A stretch of 64,000 nucleotides of DNA from VRUE01 sp963837695 (GTDB lineage: Bacteria > Actinomycetota > Thermoleophilia > Solirubrobacterales > 70-9), in the NCBI GenBank assembly GCA_963837695.1, contig CAWINZ010000005.1, positions 62,001-126,000 on the forward strand, read 5' to 3'. Shown piece by piece: positions 7,956 to 16,152 of the stretch. Under the pieces are notes generated by a model. That model saw only the letters and a program-made list of their open reading frames with translations. It did not search any database and was not told the origin of the DNA. Position numbers and translations under genes: made by a program. Numbering within the stretch: the first letter of the stretch is position 1; every line of letters starts with the position of its first letter.

Positions 7956-9100
7956 TGGGACGGCTGAATCGCTTTCTCGTAAATGCGGTACTTCTTGACC
8001 ACCTCGCCGCCCATCCCCTTCATCGCCCGGTTCATCGGCTCGTTGGTCTCGAGGATCCAGCCCATCTCGCCACCTTCGATCATGCCCGGCCTGCCGGCGG
8101 TCTCGAGGTGCTTGAGGTAGAGGCCGGCGGCGACACCGCTGTGGCGATACTCGCGTTTGACGCCGAGCGCGAAGACGCGCAGGCGATCGATCTTGCGCTT
8201 GCCGAGCAGGAAGCGCAGCCAACCGAAGGGCAGCAGCCGCCCGCCGAGCTTCGCCATCACCTGGTTGATGTCGGGCAGGGTGAGCGCGGCGCCGATCGCC
8301 TCGCCGTCCTTTTCGGCGATGTAGGCCCAGTCCTCGTCGAGCACCTGCTTGAGGTTCTTGGCGTGGAACTCGATCTCGGCGTCGGTTGCCGGGACGAACC
8401 CCCAGTTGTCGCCCCAGGCGTCGTTGTAGATCGGGGTGAAGAGCTGCATCTCGCGTTTCAGGTTGCTCTTGTCGATGCTGCGGATCGTCACGCCTTCGTC
8501 GTGCAGCGCCTTCTCCGCGGCGGCGTGGATCGCGGGGTCGAATTCCTCGCCCTCTTTGAGGCTGCCGAGCTCCAGTTCCCACATCAGCAGGTCCATCGCC
8601 TTGCCGAAGCCGTGCGCCTCGAGCAGTGACTTGTAGAAGGGCGGGTGCCAGTTCTCGAGGATCATCGGCCGCAGCCCGTAGCCCTCGATCAGGATGCCGA
8701 CCTCGTCGTTGGTGGTGAAGTCCATCGGGCCGAGGATGCGGGAGCGGCCGCGGGAAGCCGCCCACTCGGTGGCGGCGTCGAGCAGGGCCGCGGCGACCGC
8801 CGGATCCTCAACCGTCTCGAAGAAGCCGAACATCGCGTCGCTGCCGCCCTGAGTCTCGTCCCAGAGCTCGTCGGTCTGGGCGGTGATCCGCCCGACCGGC
8901 TCGCCGTCACGTTCGGCGATGAAGTACTCGGCCTCGCCGTGCTCGAACCAGGGGTTCTTCTTGCGATTGAGGAACTCCATCCGCTCGAAGATCAGCGGCG
9001 GCACCCACTGCGGGTGGTCGCGATGGAGCCGGAAGGGGACCTTGACGAAGCGCTTCAGGTCGCGCTTGTTCCGAACTGGACGGATTTCGACGCTTGCCAC
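7940..9100 (-). CDS. Large GNAT-superfamily N-acyltransferase; candidate bacterial ceramide synthase
   Basis: A 386-residue protein with GNAT features: the N-terminal block HRDHPQWVPPL, KKNPWFEHGEAEYFIAERDG and GEPVGRITAQ, and a C-terminal acetyltransferase half (FALGVKREYRHSGVAAGLY). Proteins of this type include the Caulobacter ceramide synthase bCerS, which acylates a sphingoid amine. It is divergent from a serine-palmitoyltransferase-like gene, with starts only about 25 nt apart, which fits such a pathway. The start is GTG 9100. The last codons lie in an arm of palindrome A1. The GNAT assignment is firm; the ceramide synthase role is inference from family resemblance and context. Confidence 0.8.
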   Translation of the reverse strand: MASVEIRPVRNKRDLKRFVKVPFRLHRDHPQWVPPLIFERMEFLNRKKNPWFEHGEAEYFIAERDGEPVGRITAQTDELWDETQGGSDAMFGFFETVEDPAVAAALLDAATEWAASRGRSRILGPMDFTTNDEVGILIEGYGLRPMILENWHPPFYKSLLEAHGFGKAMDLLMWELELGSLKEGEEFDPAIHAAAEKALHDEGVTIRSIDKSNLKREMQLFTPIYNDAWGDNWGFVPATDAEIEFHAKNLKQVLDEDWAYIAEKDGEAIGAALTLPDINQVMAKLGGRLLPFGWLRFLLGKRKIDRLRVFALGVKREYRHSGVAAGLYLKHLETAGRPGMIEGGEMGWILETNEPMNRAMKGMGGEVVKKYRIYEKAIQPSQEPSR

Positions 9101-9125
9101 GGGAGGCGGAACCTACACTCTGCGC

Positions 9126-10382
9126 ATGAGCGAAACCGCGAAGGCCCCCGTCGACGTCTTTGAGAAGGCCCGCAGCCACGATCGGCTAGAGCAGCTCGAA
9201 GCGGCCAAGCAGCACGACCTGCTGCCCTACTTCCGCCTGATCGAGTCCGAGGCCGGGCCGATCATGGAGGTCGAGGGCCACGAGGTGGTGATGCTCGGCT
9301 CCAACAACTACCTCGGCCTGACCGGCGACGAGCGGGTGAGGCGCGGCGCCCGGGAGGCGCTCGATGCCTACGGAACCGCGCTGACCGGCTCGCGCTTCAT
9401 GAACGGCACCACGCCGCTCCACGTCGAGCTCGAGACCGAGATCACCGAGTGGATGGGCACGGAGGACTCGCTCGCCTTCACCACCGGGTACCAGGCGAAC
9501 GTCGGCTGCCTGGGGGCGATCGTCGGGCCAGGCGACACGGTCGTCTGCGACTCCGGCGACCACGCCTCGATCCTCGACGGCTGCAAGCTCTCCGGGGCGA
9601 AGCTGCGCCCCTTCCGCCACAACCGCATGGACAAGCTCGAGAAGATGCTGCAGCGGGCGGGCGAGGACGGCGGCGGCGTGCTCGTCGTCGTCGACGGCGT
9701 CTTCTCGATGGAGGGCGACGTCTGCGACCTGCCGCGGATCGTCGAGCTCTGCCGCGGCTACGGGGCGCGGCTGATGGTCGACGAGGCGCACGGAGCCGGC
9801 GTGCTCGGGGCGCGCGGCGCCGGCGCGAGCGAGCTGTTCGGCCTGGAGGACGAGGTCGACCTACGGATGGGGACCTTCTCCAAGAGCCTCGCCTCCTGCG
9901 GCGGTTTCATCGCCGGTCCCGCCGACGTGATCGAGTACCTGCGGATCTCCTCGCGCTCCTTCATCTTCAGCGCCTCGGCGGTGCCCGCGGCGGTCGGCGC
10001 CGCGCTGGCGGCGCTGCGCGTGATCCGCTCCGAGGGCCCGCAACTGTTCGAGCGGCTGCTCGGCAACGCCGAGTACCTGCGCGAGGGGCTCCGCGACCTC
10101 GGCCTGAAGGTGATCGAGCCCGGCACGCTGCCCGATGGCCGGGTCGCGACCACGCCGGTCGTCCCGGTGATGGTCGGCGACGACTGGCAGGCGGTGCTGC
10201 TCTGGAAGGCGCTCTTCGAGGCCGGCGTCTACACCAACGTCGCAATCCATCCGGCGGTGCCGCCGGGCGGCGCGCTGCTCCGCACGAGCCTGATGGCGAC
10301 CCACGAGCGCGAGCATCTCGACCGGGCGCTGGAAACCATCTCCCGCACCATTGAGGACTTTCCTGAGCTTCCGCGTACGTGA
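9126..10382 (+). CDS. Alpha-oxoamine synthase, serine palmitoyltransferase-like
   Basis: A 418-residue fold-type I PLP enzyme. Conserved features are NNYLGL, TGSRFMNGT, a DEAHGAGVLG motif around residue 220, and the PLP lysine near residue 253 in GTFSKSLASCGGF. BioF and glycine C-acetyltransferase usually have GTLGKA at this site, whereas the FSKS(L/F)AS.GGF form is typical of serine palmitoyltransferase and related long-chain enzymes. It would condense an amino acid with an acyl-CoA or acyl-ACP in the cytoplasm. The start is ATG 9126; TACACT six bases upstream could be the -10 of a leaderless mRNA. The partner is the divergent GNAT gene. Confidence 0.85.
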   Translation: MSETAKAPVDVFEKARSHDRLEQLEAAKQHDLLPYFRLIESEAGPIMEVEGHEVVMLGSNNYLGLTGDERVRRGAREALDAYGTALTGSRFMNGTTPLHVELETEITEWMGTEDSLAFTTGYQANVGCLGAIVGPGDTVVCDSGDHASILDGCKLSGAKLRPFRHNRMDKLEKMLQRAGEDGGGVLVVVDGVFSMEGDVCDLPRIVELCRGYGARLMVDEAHGAGVLGARGAGASELFGLEDEVDLRMGTFSKSLASCGGFIAGPADVIEYLRISSRSFIFSASAVPAAVGAALAALRVIRSEGPQLFERLLGNAEYLREGLRDLGLKVIEPGTLPDGRVATTPVVPVMVGDDWQAVLLWKALFEAGVYTNVAIHPAVPPGGALLRTSLMATHEREHLDRALETISRTIEDFPELPRT

Positions 10383-10394
10383 GTGGCTATGCAT

Positions 10395-10440
10395 CCCCCT
10401 GCGGGGGTAGTTTCCGCCTTGTCCGGAATTGGACAAGGCG
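10395..10440 (+). terminator. Two consecutive hairpins after the SPT-like gene
   Basis: A 5-bp hairpin (CCCCC-TGC-GGGGG, 10395-10407) is followed by a perfect 10-bp stem with a 6-nt loop (CGCCTTGTCC-GGAATT-GGACAAGGCG, 10415-10440), starting 13 nt after the stop codon. There is no clear U-tract. The rest of the 267-nt gap before the next gene should hold the mIHF promoter. Confidence 0.55.
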
Positions 10441-10649
10441 CGCACGACGAGAAAAAGATGCTCTTAGCGACCGCGCCAGGTGCTCATTGTTGAGTTCGGG
10501 TTGACGCTCGCCGCCCCCAGCACGTAGCTTGCCCACCTCGTCGCGCATCCGGGTCAGGAGGAAGCGGCGCCACCAGTTCAACTCAACCGGGCAAGGACGT
10601 TCGGGTCCGGCGTATGAAACCAGTCAATACCCCTATGGGAGGAGCCCCT

Positions 10650-11012
10650 GTGGAAGCCGTTTCGATCGCCCCTGCCTCGCCAAGCCCAACTCCGGTGCGG
10701 GCGCCGCAACATATGCAGGCACTTGCCCGCGCCAACCGGGTGAGGCTCGCCAGAGCAGAGCTGAAGCGATCGATCGGGCGGGGCGAGGTGGACGTCGCCG
10801 AGGTAATCCGGGAGTGTCCGTGGGAGACCGAGAGCATGACCTTGGCCGAGCTGCTGACCAGCCAGCGCCGCTGGGGCCGGACCCGCGCCCGCAAGCTGCT
10901 GCAGGCTGTTGCGCTCAGTGAGAACAAGCGGATCGGGACGCTTACGCCGCGCCAGCGGGCGCTGCTTACGTCTGCGCTCGGTTCACGGGCCAGGGACACT
11001 GTGCTGGTGTAG
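10650..11012 (+). CDS. Integration host factor, actinobacterial type (mIHF-like)
   Basis: About 120 residues. The segment from HMQALARANRVRLARAELKRSIGRG through MTLAELLTSQRRWGRTRARKLLQ to IGTLTPRQRALLTSAL follows actinobacterial mIHF: a basic helix then an H2TH DNA-binding module. The role is nucleoid organisation and support of site-specific recombination and replication. GTG 10650 is preferred because GGGAGGAG lies 5 nt upstream; ATG 10614 would add 12 residues. It ends 14 nt before palindrome A2. Confidence 0.82.
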   Translation: MEAVSIAPASPSPTPVRAPQHMQALARANRVRLARAELKRSIGRGEVDVAEVIRECPWETESMTLAELLTSQRRWGRTRARKLLQAVALSENKRIGTLTPRQRALLTSALGSRARDTVLV

Positions 11013-11026
11013 GAAGGCCTTTTTGG

Positions 11027-11137
11027 GAGGCCATCCGGCAGAGCTTCCACTTAACTTTTCGGTGTGGCGCGGTTGGGCTGTCGCCCGGAGCCGACACCGA
11101 AAAAGTACAAGACGTTCCAGCTCTACCGGATGGCCTC
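11027..11137 (+). repeat. Palindromic element family A, copy A2
   Basis: The arms (11027-11045 and 11119-11137) pair over 19 bp with one C/A mismatch. The core has CCACTTAACTTTTCGGTG, GGGCTGTCGCCC and CACCGAAAAAGTACAAGACG. It sits between the convergent mIHF and membrane-protein genes, about 15 nt from each stop. Confidence 0.9.
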
Positions 11138-11152
11138 GGCTTGAGCCCTTGC

Positions 11153-11581
11153 TCAGCCGCGGAGGCCGCCAGCTTTGAAGGAGAGGCCGCCTGAGGCTTT
11201 CTGGAAGGCGCGGCGTAGGAGGTAGAAGGAGAGGGTGAAGGATGCGGCGCCTGCGGCTAGGCAGATGGCCAGGACCAGGCCGGCCAGGTAGAAGAGGGCG
11301 CCGGTTACCAGTACGAAGACGGTGCCCGAGAGGAGGGTCGTATGGGAGCGGTAGCCGGCTAGGTGCTCGCGGGCGGATACCTCCAGGCCGCCGAGGGCGG
11401 CTAGGACCACGCCGATGCCGATCGTCGTCGGGCTCTTGCTCACGACCCCGGCCACCAGGGCGATGATGCCGGCGAGCACGCTCAGCTCGGCGAGGGGAAA
11501 TGACCCCCACGGCGCCGGGGGGCGCTCGTCAGCGCGGGGAGCTCTCTTGCTGCCCTTGGCTTTCTCGCTCAACGGCCGCAA
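11153..11581 (-). CDS. Small four-helix membrane protein, function unknown
   Basis: A 142-residue protein with a polar, basic N-terminus (about 27 residues) followed by four hydrophobic segments arranged as two pairs, at about residues 30-45, 50-65, 80-98 and 100-118. It does not match a family I can name. It overlaps the end of the upstream coiled-coil gene by 53 nt on the same strand, so the two are one transcription unit. The TTG start at 11581 is uncertain. Confidence 0.65.
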   Translation of the reverse strand: MRPLSEKAKGSKRAPRADERPPAPWGSFPLAELSVLAGIIALVAGVVSKSPTTIGIGVVLAALGGLEVSAREHLAGYRSHTTLLSGTVFVLVTGALFYLAGLVLAICLAAGAASFTLSFYLLRRAFQKASGGLSFKAGGLRG

Positions 11582-12056
11582 GCCGCCCGGATAACGGGCA
11601 TCCGGAGGAGACCTTGACCCGCCACCAGCCCATCAGCATGCCGAGCGGACCGAGGCGCGGGCGAGAATGCCAGTGGCCGCAACCCGGCTCACCGACGTCG
11701 GCGCGTGCGATCCGCAGCCACTTGTGCTCGGCCGGGGCGCTCAACATCCGCTCCAGCAGCTCGCGGTTACGGGTCTCGAGCTCGGCGCGCTCTTGGAGCT
11801 GAAGGCGGGCCTCGCCGATCCGCGTCGCCAACGAGTCACGGACAACCTCCAGCTCGCCCAGGTCAAGCGCCCGCGGCTCGCTCGATACGGCTGCCACACC
11901 AGCGTCGATCCGAGTACGAAGGAAGGCATCGCCGATGAGTGAACCGAGCTGCGCTTCGAGCCGCCCGATCTGGCGCCGCAACTCAGCGCGCGCCAGTCGT
12001 TCGTCCCCGTCGAGGCGAAGCTCAGCGCGTATCTCTCGCTCAAGCAGATCCGACAT
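11529..12056 (-). CDS. Coiled-coil protein with a conserved-looking C-terminal WWRVKVSSGCPL motif
   Basis: About 175 residues from the internal ATG near 12056 (GTG 12080 would add eight). Residues 1-100 are charged, leucine-rich and helical, probably coiled coil (RLARAELRRQIGRLEAQLG, RIGEARLQLQERAEL). A different C-terminal module follows, with CGHWHSRPRLGPLGMLMGWW and then RVKVSSGCPLSGRL; its Cys, His and Trp content suggests a binding surface or metal site. I do not recognise the family. It is co-transcribed with the overlapping membrane-protein gene, so a membrane-associated pair is possible. Confidence 0.65.
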   Translation of the reverse strand: MSDLLEREIRAELRLDGDERLARAELRRQIGRLEAQLGSLIGDAFLRTRIDAGVAAVSSEPRALDLGELEVVRDSLATRIGEARLQLQERAELETRNRELLERMLSAPAEHKWLRIARADVGEPGCGHWHSRPRLGPLGMLMGWWRVKVSSGCPLSGRLAAVERESQGQQESSPR

Positions 12057-12121
12057 AGCCCGCCAGCGAGTGTAGATCACACAACCGATCCAATCGCAGT
12101 CTTCCCGTTAAGAGCCCGTCT

Positions 12122-12793
12122 CTATGCAGATTGGAGGGTTGCGGCAACCATCCAGAGGGCCTCGTCTACAGCTATCTGGGGGACGCCTTCGACCTGGATC
12201 GCGGCGATCGCAATACGGCGGGTATTGCGGCCGACGTTGCGATCCTCGCCGGTGGCGCCGAAAAGGAGGCCGGCGGGGCCACGCTCGTCGGCGATCACGA
12301 GGGTGCCGTGCGAAAGCTCTCCCGGCCGGCCTTCCAGCGACTCGCCGGGGGCCGAGTCGCGAATGCAGAGCGCCCCTTCGCACCGATCGGCGTCGAAGGC
12401 GCGCAGCGCGATCCCGGTCTCCACCGTGGCGATCGTCAGCGCGTCGGCGGGCAGGCCGTGGGTTTTGAAGCCGCCGTCCTGGAGGCGGTCGAGGGCAAGC
12501 TGCTCGACCGGAGTGCGGGTGTGGTCGGGGTCGAGGCCGATCTGGCGGAAGAAGACGCGGTAGGCCCAGGGGATCGGCCGTTCGCGCAGGTGGATCGCGT
12601 GGGCGCCGTAGAAGCGGTCCGAGGTCTCGCCGAGGCGACGCTCGACCGGTCGCGAACTGCGCCCGGGGCGGCCATCCAGCTCGATCCACGAGATTCCCAG
12701 GCCGGGGAACTCGGCGGCGACGTGGGGGGCGACCCAGCCGAAGGTCGGAGCGGGCTCCCAGCCGAGCTCCGAGCGAGCCGCTCCGCCGCCCAC
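12122..12793 (-). CDS. B3/B4 tRNA-binding-domain protein
   Basis: A 223-residue stand-alone B3/4 domain, the module found in phenylalanyl-tRNA synthetase beta chains. Matching features are YRVFFRQIGLDPDHTRTPVEQLALDRLQDGG, an LRAFD..RCEGALCIRDSAPGES segment and a final strand with RNVGRNTRR. Free-standing members may edit or bind mischarged tRNA or free amino acids, but the role is not firmly established. It starts with GTG one base after the redoxin stop, in the MMPL-redoxin-B3/4 operon. Confidence 0.8.
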   Translation of the reverse strand: MGGGAARSELGWEPAPTFGWVAPHVAAEFPGLGISWIELDGRPGRSSRPVERRLGETSDRFYGAHAIHLRERPIPWAYRVFFRQIGLDPDHTRTPVEQLALDRLQDGGFKTHGLPADALTIATVETGIALRAFDADRCEGALCIRDSAPGESLEGRPGELSHGTLVIADERGPAGLLFGATGEDRNVGRNTRRIAIAAIQVEGVPQIAVDEALWMVAATLQSA

Positions 12794-12794
12794 T

Positions 12795-13451
12795 TCAGCT
12801 CGCCTCCGCGGTGCGGCTGGCGCTCAACAACCGCTCGACCCGTTCGCTCAACCCGTTCACGTCGAGCTTGCCGATACCGGCGCTCTCCAGCGTCCCGCCC
12901 GGATAGACATAGGCGAAGGTCGGGCAGCCACCGACGCGGTAAAGGCCACCGACGGCACCGTCGCGGTCGAAGCCGACGGGCATCTTCCAGCCGCGACCGC
13001 GGATCAGCCCGCGGACGGTTTCGCGGTCGTCGCGAATGTCCAGCGAGAAGAAGTTCACGCGTCCACGGTAGCGCGAGTAGACGCGGCTGACGACGTCCTG
13101 CTGGACGACGCAATCGTCGCCCCCCTTGCTGAACCAGAAAGAGATCACCGAGGGCCGCTCGAAGAGGTCGCAGACACGGATCGCCCCGGGCGTGCGAACC
13201 CGGCAGGCGGGTAAGCGGCGGGAGCCCGAGGGACAGGGCAGCGCCCCCGCCGAGCAGTCGTCCTGGGCGATGTTGGCGTCGCCTTCGAGCTTGCCCGCCG
13301 CCGCTGGGACGGCGAACTCGGGCAGCGCCCAGCGGGCCGGCTGCTTGTCGAGCCCGAGCGTCCCGTCGCCGCCGGGGACCCCGTGGACAAGCGCCACCAC
13401 GACGATCGCGGCGAAGAAAACGCCGACCAGGATCGAGTACCGGTCCCTCAC
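12795..13451 (-). CDS. Membrane-anchored thioredoxin-like protein with a single active-site cysteine
   Basis: A 218-residue protein with one N-terminal membrane anchor (about residues 7-24) and an extracytoplasmic thioredoxin fold. The active-site loop reads WFSKGGDDCVVQQ, so only one cysteine stands where TlpA/thioredoxin have CxxC. The cis-proline loop is GGCPTFAYVYPGG, with another cysteine before it. Three more cysteines lie in the linker (DDCSAGALPCPS, ACRV), plus one in IRVCDLFERPSVISF. The missing resolving cysteine argues against classical disulfide exchange. The GTG start overlaps the TGA of the MMPL gene (GTGA). Confidence 0.82.
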   Translation of the reverse strand: MRDRYSILVGVFFAAIVVVALVHGVPGGDGTLGLDKQPARWALPEFAVPAAAGKLEGDANIAQDDCSAGALPCPSGSRRLPACRVRTPGAIRVCDLFERPSVISFWFSKGGDDCVVQQDVVSRVYSRYRGRVNFFSLDIRDDRETVRGLIRGRGWKMPVGFDRDGAVGGLYRVGGCPTFAYVYPGGTLESAGIGKLDVNGLSERVERLLSASRTAEAS

Positions 13452-16129
13452 CGCTCCACCTTCCCGCCGACGGGCCTAAAACGCGCCTTATAGGCGCGTT
13501 TTAGGCCCGTCGGCGGGATGTGCTCGGCCCAGACGAGGGTGGCCGGAAGCGCCACGATCACGCCCAGCAGCGCAACCGCGAGGTCGATCACGGTGACGAA
13601 GCCGAACTGGCGCAGCATCCCGACGTCGCTGGCGATCAGCACGGCAAAGCCGGCAATCGCCGTCACCCCGGAAGCCAATACCGCAGCACCCGTGCGTGAG
13701 TACGCCTGGCGCAGCGCCACCCCAAGCTCCCGCCCAGCCCGGCGCTCCTGGCGGAAGCGAGCAGCAAGGATCACGCTGAACTCGGTGGCAATAGCGATAG
13801 TCAACGCCCCGAGCGCAGCCGACATCGGGTTGAGCGGGATACGGGTCAGCCAGAGAACAAGTGCCGACCAGCCCGTTGCCATCACGACGGGCACCAGCGG
13901 CACCAGAGCACGAGAGAACGAGCGATAGACGAGCAGCAACACCAGCGCCACAGCGATCAGCCCGACCAACGTCAAGAGGTAGCGGCTACTCGACAGGTCA
14001 GAGGCAGCCGAAGCAGCAATAACGGGCAACCCCGCAAGCTCAACTTCAACACCCGGTGGCGGCCCACCCTTCTCTCCAGGCGTTCCAATCTCTCCACGGA
14101 TGCGGTCGATCAGTGCCTGCTGCTCATCCAGAGACTGCGCGCGGATGCCGAACCCCAGCAGCGCGGTCCCCGAAGGCAGCCCAGTCTTCGGGTCGACCGT
14201 AGTCACCTGCCGCAAGTCATAGGCGGGGATCTGACCCAACGCGGCGCGAATGCTGCGCCTGGTCAGTGGTCCCTCCGTGCCAGCGGTAAGACCACCTCCC
14301 GTGACGAAGTCCGACAATGCCGGTCCTGGACAAACTTCAGCCTCCTGGCAGCTCGGATTGGCACCTGAAAAGCCACCCGCCCGGAGTACTCGCCGCTTGA
14401 ATCCAGCCATCCACTGAATCGTCGCCGGATCGGTCAAATCGGGGGCTTTCACGCTCACGTCCAGCTCTCCGGACACACCGGTTGCATCCTGCAGCTCATT
14501 CAGTTCGCGCACGGCTTCGACGTTCTGCGGCGCCAGCTCCTGAATGTTGGTCTGGGTTTCGATCTGAGTACCCACACCCCAGCCGACCACCGCAAGCGCC
14601 AGTCCGATGCCAAGTACCCGCATGGGATAGTCCTGCGCGATCTCAAGAATGCGCCTCAGCAGAGGCGGGAGCGCCGGGTGCCCCTCCGCGCGCTGGCGTG
14701 GGGGCGGGAGGACGGGGTGCCCCTCCGCGTGCTGGGTTTTTCGCCTTGCGGCTCGTCTCTCTCGCCAAGCAGGTAGTGCGAAAAACAGGACGCCGCGCGC
14801 TTCCGGGGCACCCCGTCCTCCCGCCCGATCGGATCGCAGGCTGAGGGCTGCGAAGCCCGCTACGAAGGCCAGGGTGAATGCGATGGCGATGCCGACGAGG
14901 AGAAGCAGGCCGAAGCTGCGAACCATGGGCGTCGGTGAAAGCTGAAGAGCCAGGAAACCCGCACCAGTCGCCAGACAGGCGATGGCGATCGTTGGGCCGC
15001 CGCCAGATGCAGCGAGGCGAGCAGCGTCGGTTCCAGGGCTCGCACCGATTGCGATGGCCTCGTCGTAACGGGCTTGAAGCTGAATCGCGTAGTCCACCGC
15101 GAGGCCGACCAAGATCGGCAGCACGGCTATCGAGGCCATCGTCAGCGAGCCGCCGACGAGGCCGAAGAGGCCAAAGGTCAGTGCTGCGGCCGCAAGCGCG
15201 ATTCCAAGTGGGAGCAACCGCCACCTTGAGCGGAAGACGAGCATCAGGGTCGCGGCCATGACGACCAAGGCGACCCCGAGCAGAACCAACAGCGCGTCTT
15301 TCAGGGCTCGCGTCACACCATCGATGACGACGGGCACGCCGGAGATGACGTACTTGCCGTCGTGCAGCTCGAAGCAGCGCTCGGGCTTGCCCTTGAACTT
15401 GCACTCGGGACGAGCGACAGGGTCGTGGACGATCGCCTTGATCGTTTCAATCGCCTGGTGGCGCTCGGCTTCGCTCAGGTCGGATCGCAGGCGCAGGACG
15501 ATCTGCGCGGAGTGCTTGTTGGGGAAGAGATAAGAGAGACGGGCCTTCGGGGTCCCCCGCGACTTATGCAGGTCGAAGACGATCGCTGCCAAGAAATTGG
15601 GGTTGGAGAGACTCGGCGCGCTGGTGATCCCGTACTTGGCCGCTACTTCGAGCAGCAGTTCGCGTAGCTGGGCGGGGGGCACCGTGGCGACGAGGCGCTT
15701 CAGCTGCTGCTGGATCTGGATCACGGCCTCATTCAGGAAGGTGGCGGGACCGGCAATCGAGCGCACCGGGTCCTGTTCGGCGAGTTCCGCACACGGCCCC
15801 GGGATCGGCTCGGCCCCCTTGGGCACCTTGCCGGAGAGGCAACCCTCCAGCCGCAATAAGCGCCCAAGGTTCGAAGTCAGAACCAAGCGCTGCAAATCCC
15901 CCTCAGCAAGGATGACCACGGGTTCTTCCCCAAAGTCCCGCTTGACCTGCTGGGTCGCCCGATAGCTGGCGGTATCGCTATCGACCAACGTGTTCGTGGC
16001 GGCATCAGTCGGCAGCTGCGTAGCAAGCACCCCAGCTCCAACCGCGAGGAACAAGCAGACCGCGAGCACTGTTCGTGCATGACGCACGGCCCATCCAGCT
16101 ATGCGAGGAAGCCAGTTCCCGACGCTCAC
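13448..16129 (-). CDS. HAE3/MMPL-type RND transporter carrying in-frame palindromic insertions
   Basis: An 893-residue RND protein. It has a first membrane helix at the N-terminus, a large extracytoplasmic loop, about five helices, a cytoplasmic linker, then the same arrangement repeated. Sequences such as ILVGLAVDYAIQLQARYDEA and IATEFSVILAARFRQER are typical of the HAE3 lipid/hopanoid-type branch. It is the last gene after the YrbE-YrbE-Mkl importer genes and is coupled to the redoxin gene. Two oddities: residues about 435-485, between the two halves, are encoded by a long palindrome and a 39-bp tandem repeat; and the last about 20 residues (GLKRAYKARFRPVGGK) are encoded by palindrome C2. 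Confidence 0.88.
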   Translation of the reverse strand: MSVGNWLPRIAGWAVRHARTVLAVCLFLAVGAGVLATQLPTDAATNTLVDSDTASYRATQQVKRDFGEEPVVILAEGDLQRLVLTSNLGRLLRLEGCLSGKVPKGAEPIPGPCAELAEQDPVRSIAGPATFLNEAVIQIQQQLKRLVATVPPAQLRELLLEVAAKYGITSAPSLSNPNFLAAIVFDLHKSRGTPKARLSYLFPNKHSAQIVLRLRSDLSEAERHQAIETIKAIVHDPVARPECKFKGKPERCFELHDGKYVISGVPVVIDGVTRALKDALLVLLGVALVVMAATLMLVFRSRWRLLPLGIALAAAALTFGLFGLVGGSLTMASIAVLPILVGLAVDYAIQLQARYDEAIAIGASPGTDAARLAASGGGPTIAIACLATGAGFLALQLSPTPMVRSFGLLLLVGIAIAFTLAFVAGFAALSLRSDRAGGRGAPEARGVLFFALPAWRERRAARRKTQHAEGHPVLPPPRQRAEGHPALPPLLRRILEIAQDYPMRVLGIGLALAVVGWGVGTQIETQTNIQELAPQNVEAVRELNELQDATGVSGELDVSVKAPDLTDPATIQWMAGFKRRVLRAGGFSGANPSCQEAEVCPGPALSDFVTGGGLTAGTEGPLTRRSIRAALGQIPAYDLRQVTTVDPKTGLPSGTALLGFGIRAQSLDEQQALIDRIRGEIGTPGEKGGPPPGVEVELAGLPVIAASAASDLSSSRYLLTLVGLIAVALVLLLVYRSFSRALVPLVPVVMATGWSALVLWLTRIPLNPMSAALGALTIAIATEFSVILAARFRQERRAGRELGVALRQAYSRTGAAVLASGVTAIAGFAVLIASDVGMLRQFGFVTVIDLAVALLGVIVALPATLVWAEHIPPTGLKRAYKARFRPVGGKVER
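13463..13517. repeat. Palindromic element family C, copy C2 (26-bp perfect stem)
   Basis: The arms 13463-13488 and 13492-13517 are perfectly complementary over 26 bp with a 3-nt loop. The shared core is GGGCCTAAAACGCG / CGCGTTTTAGGCCC, with CCGACGGG-type flanks. It is wholly inside the MMPL coding frame, 15 nt before the stop. Confidence 0.9.
14676..14826. repeat. Palindrome inserted in the MMPL gene, with adjoining 39-bp tandem repeat
   Basis: The outer arms 14702-14723 and 14805-14826 pair perfectly over 22 bp; an inner pair GTTTTTCGC / GCGAAAAAC recalls the family A core. A 39-bp (13-codon) unit beginning GGGTGCCCCTCCGCG at 14676 is repeated at 14715. The reading frame of the transporter stays open throughout. 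Confidence 0.85.
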
Positions 16130-16152
16130 CGCGCTCCCTCACGAATCGAGAA

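Noticed and set aside
9126..10382. SPT-like gene as biotin-pathway bioF or threonine-pathway kbl
   Set aside because: The PLP-lysine motif FSKSLAS differs from the GTLGKA typical of both, and no bio or tdh genes are nearby; not formally excluded without phylogeny.
10387..10581. 64-codon minus-strand ORF in the gap before mIHF
   Set aside because: It has a TTG start, runs through the terminator hairpin after the SPT-like gene, and its C-terminal codons lose GC3 bias. A protein cannot be excluded but is not supported.
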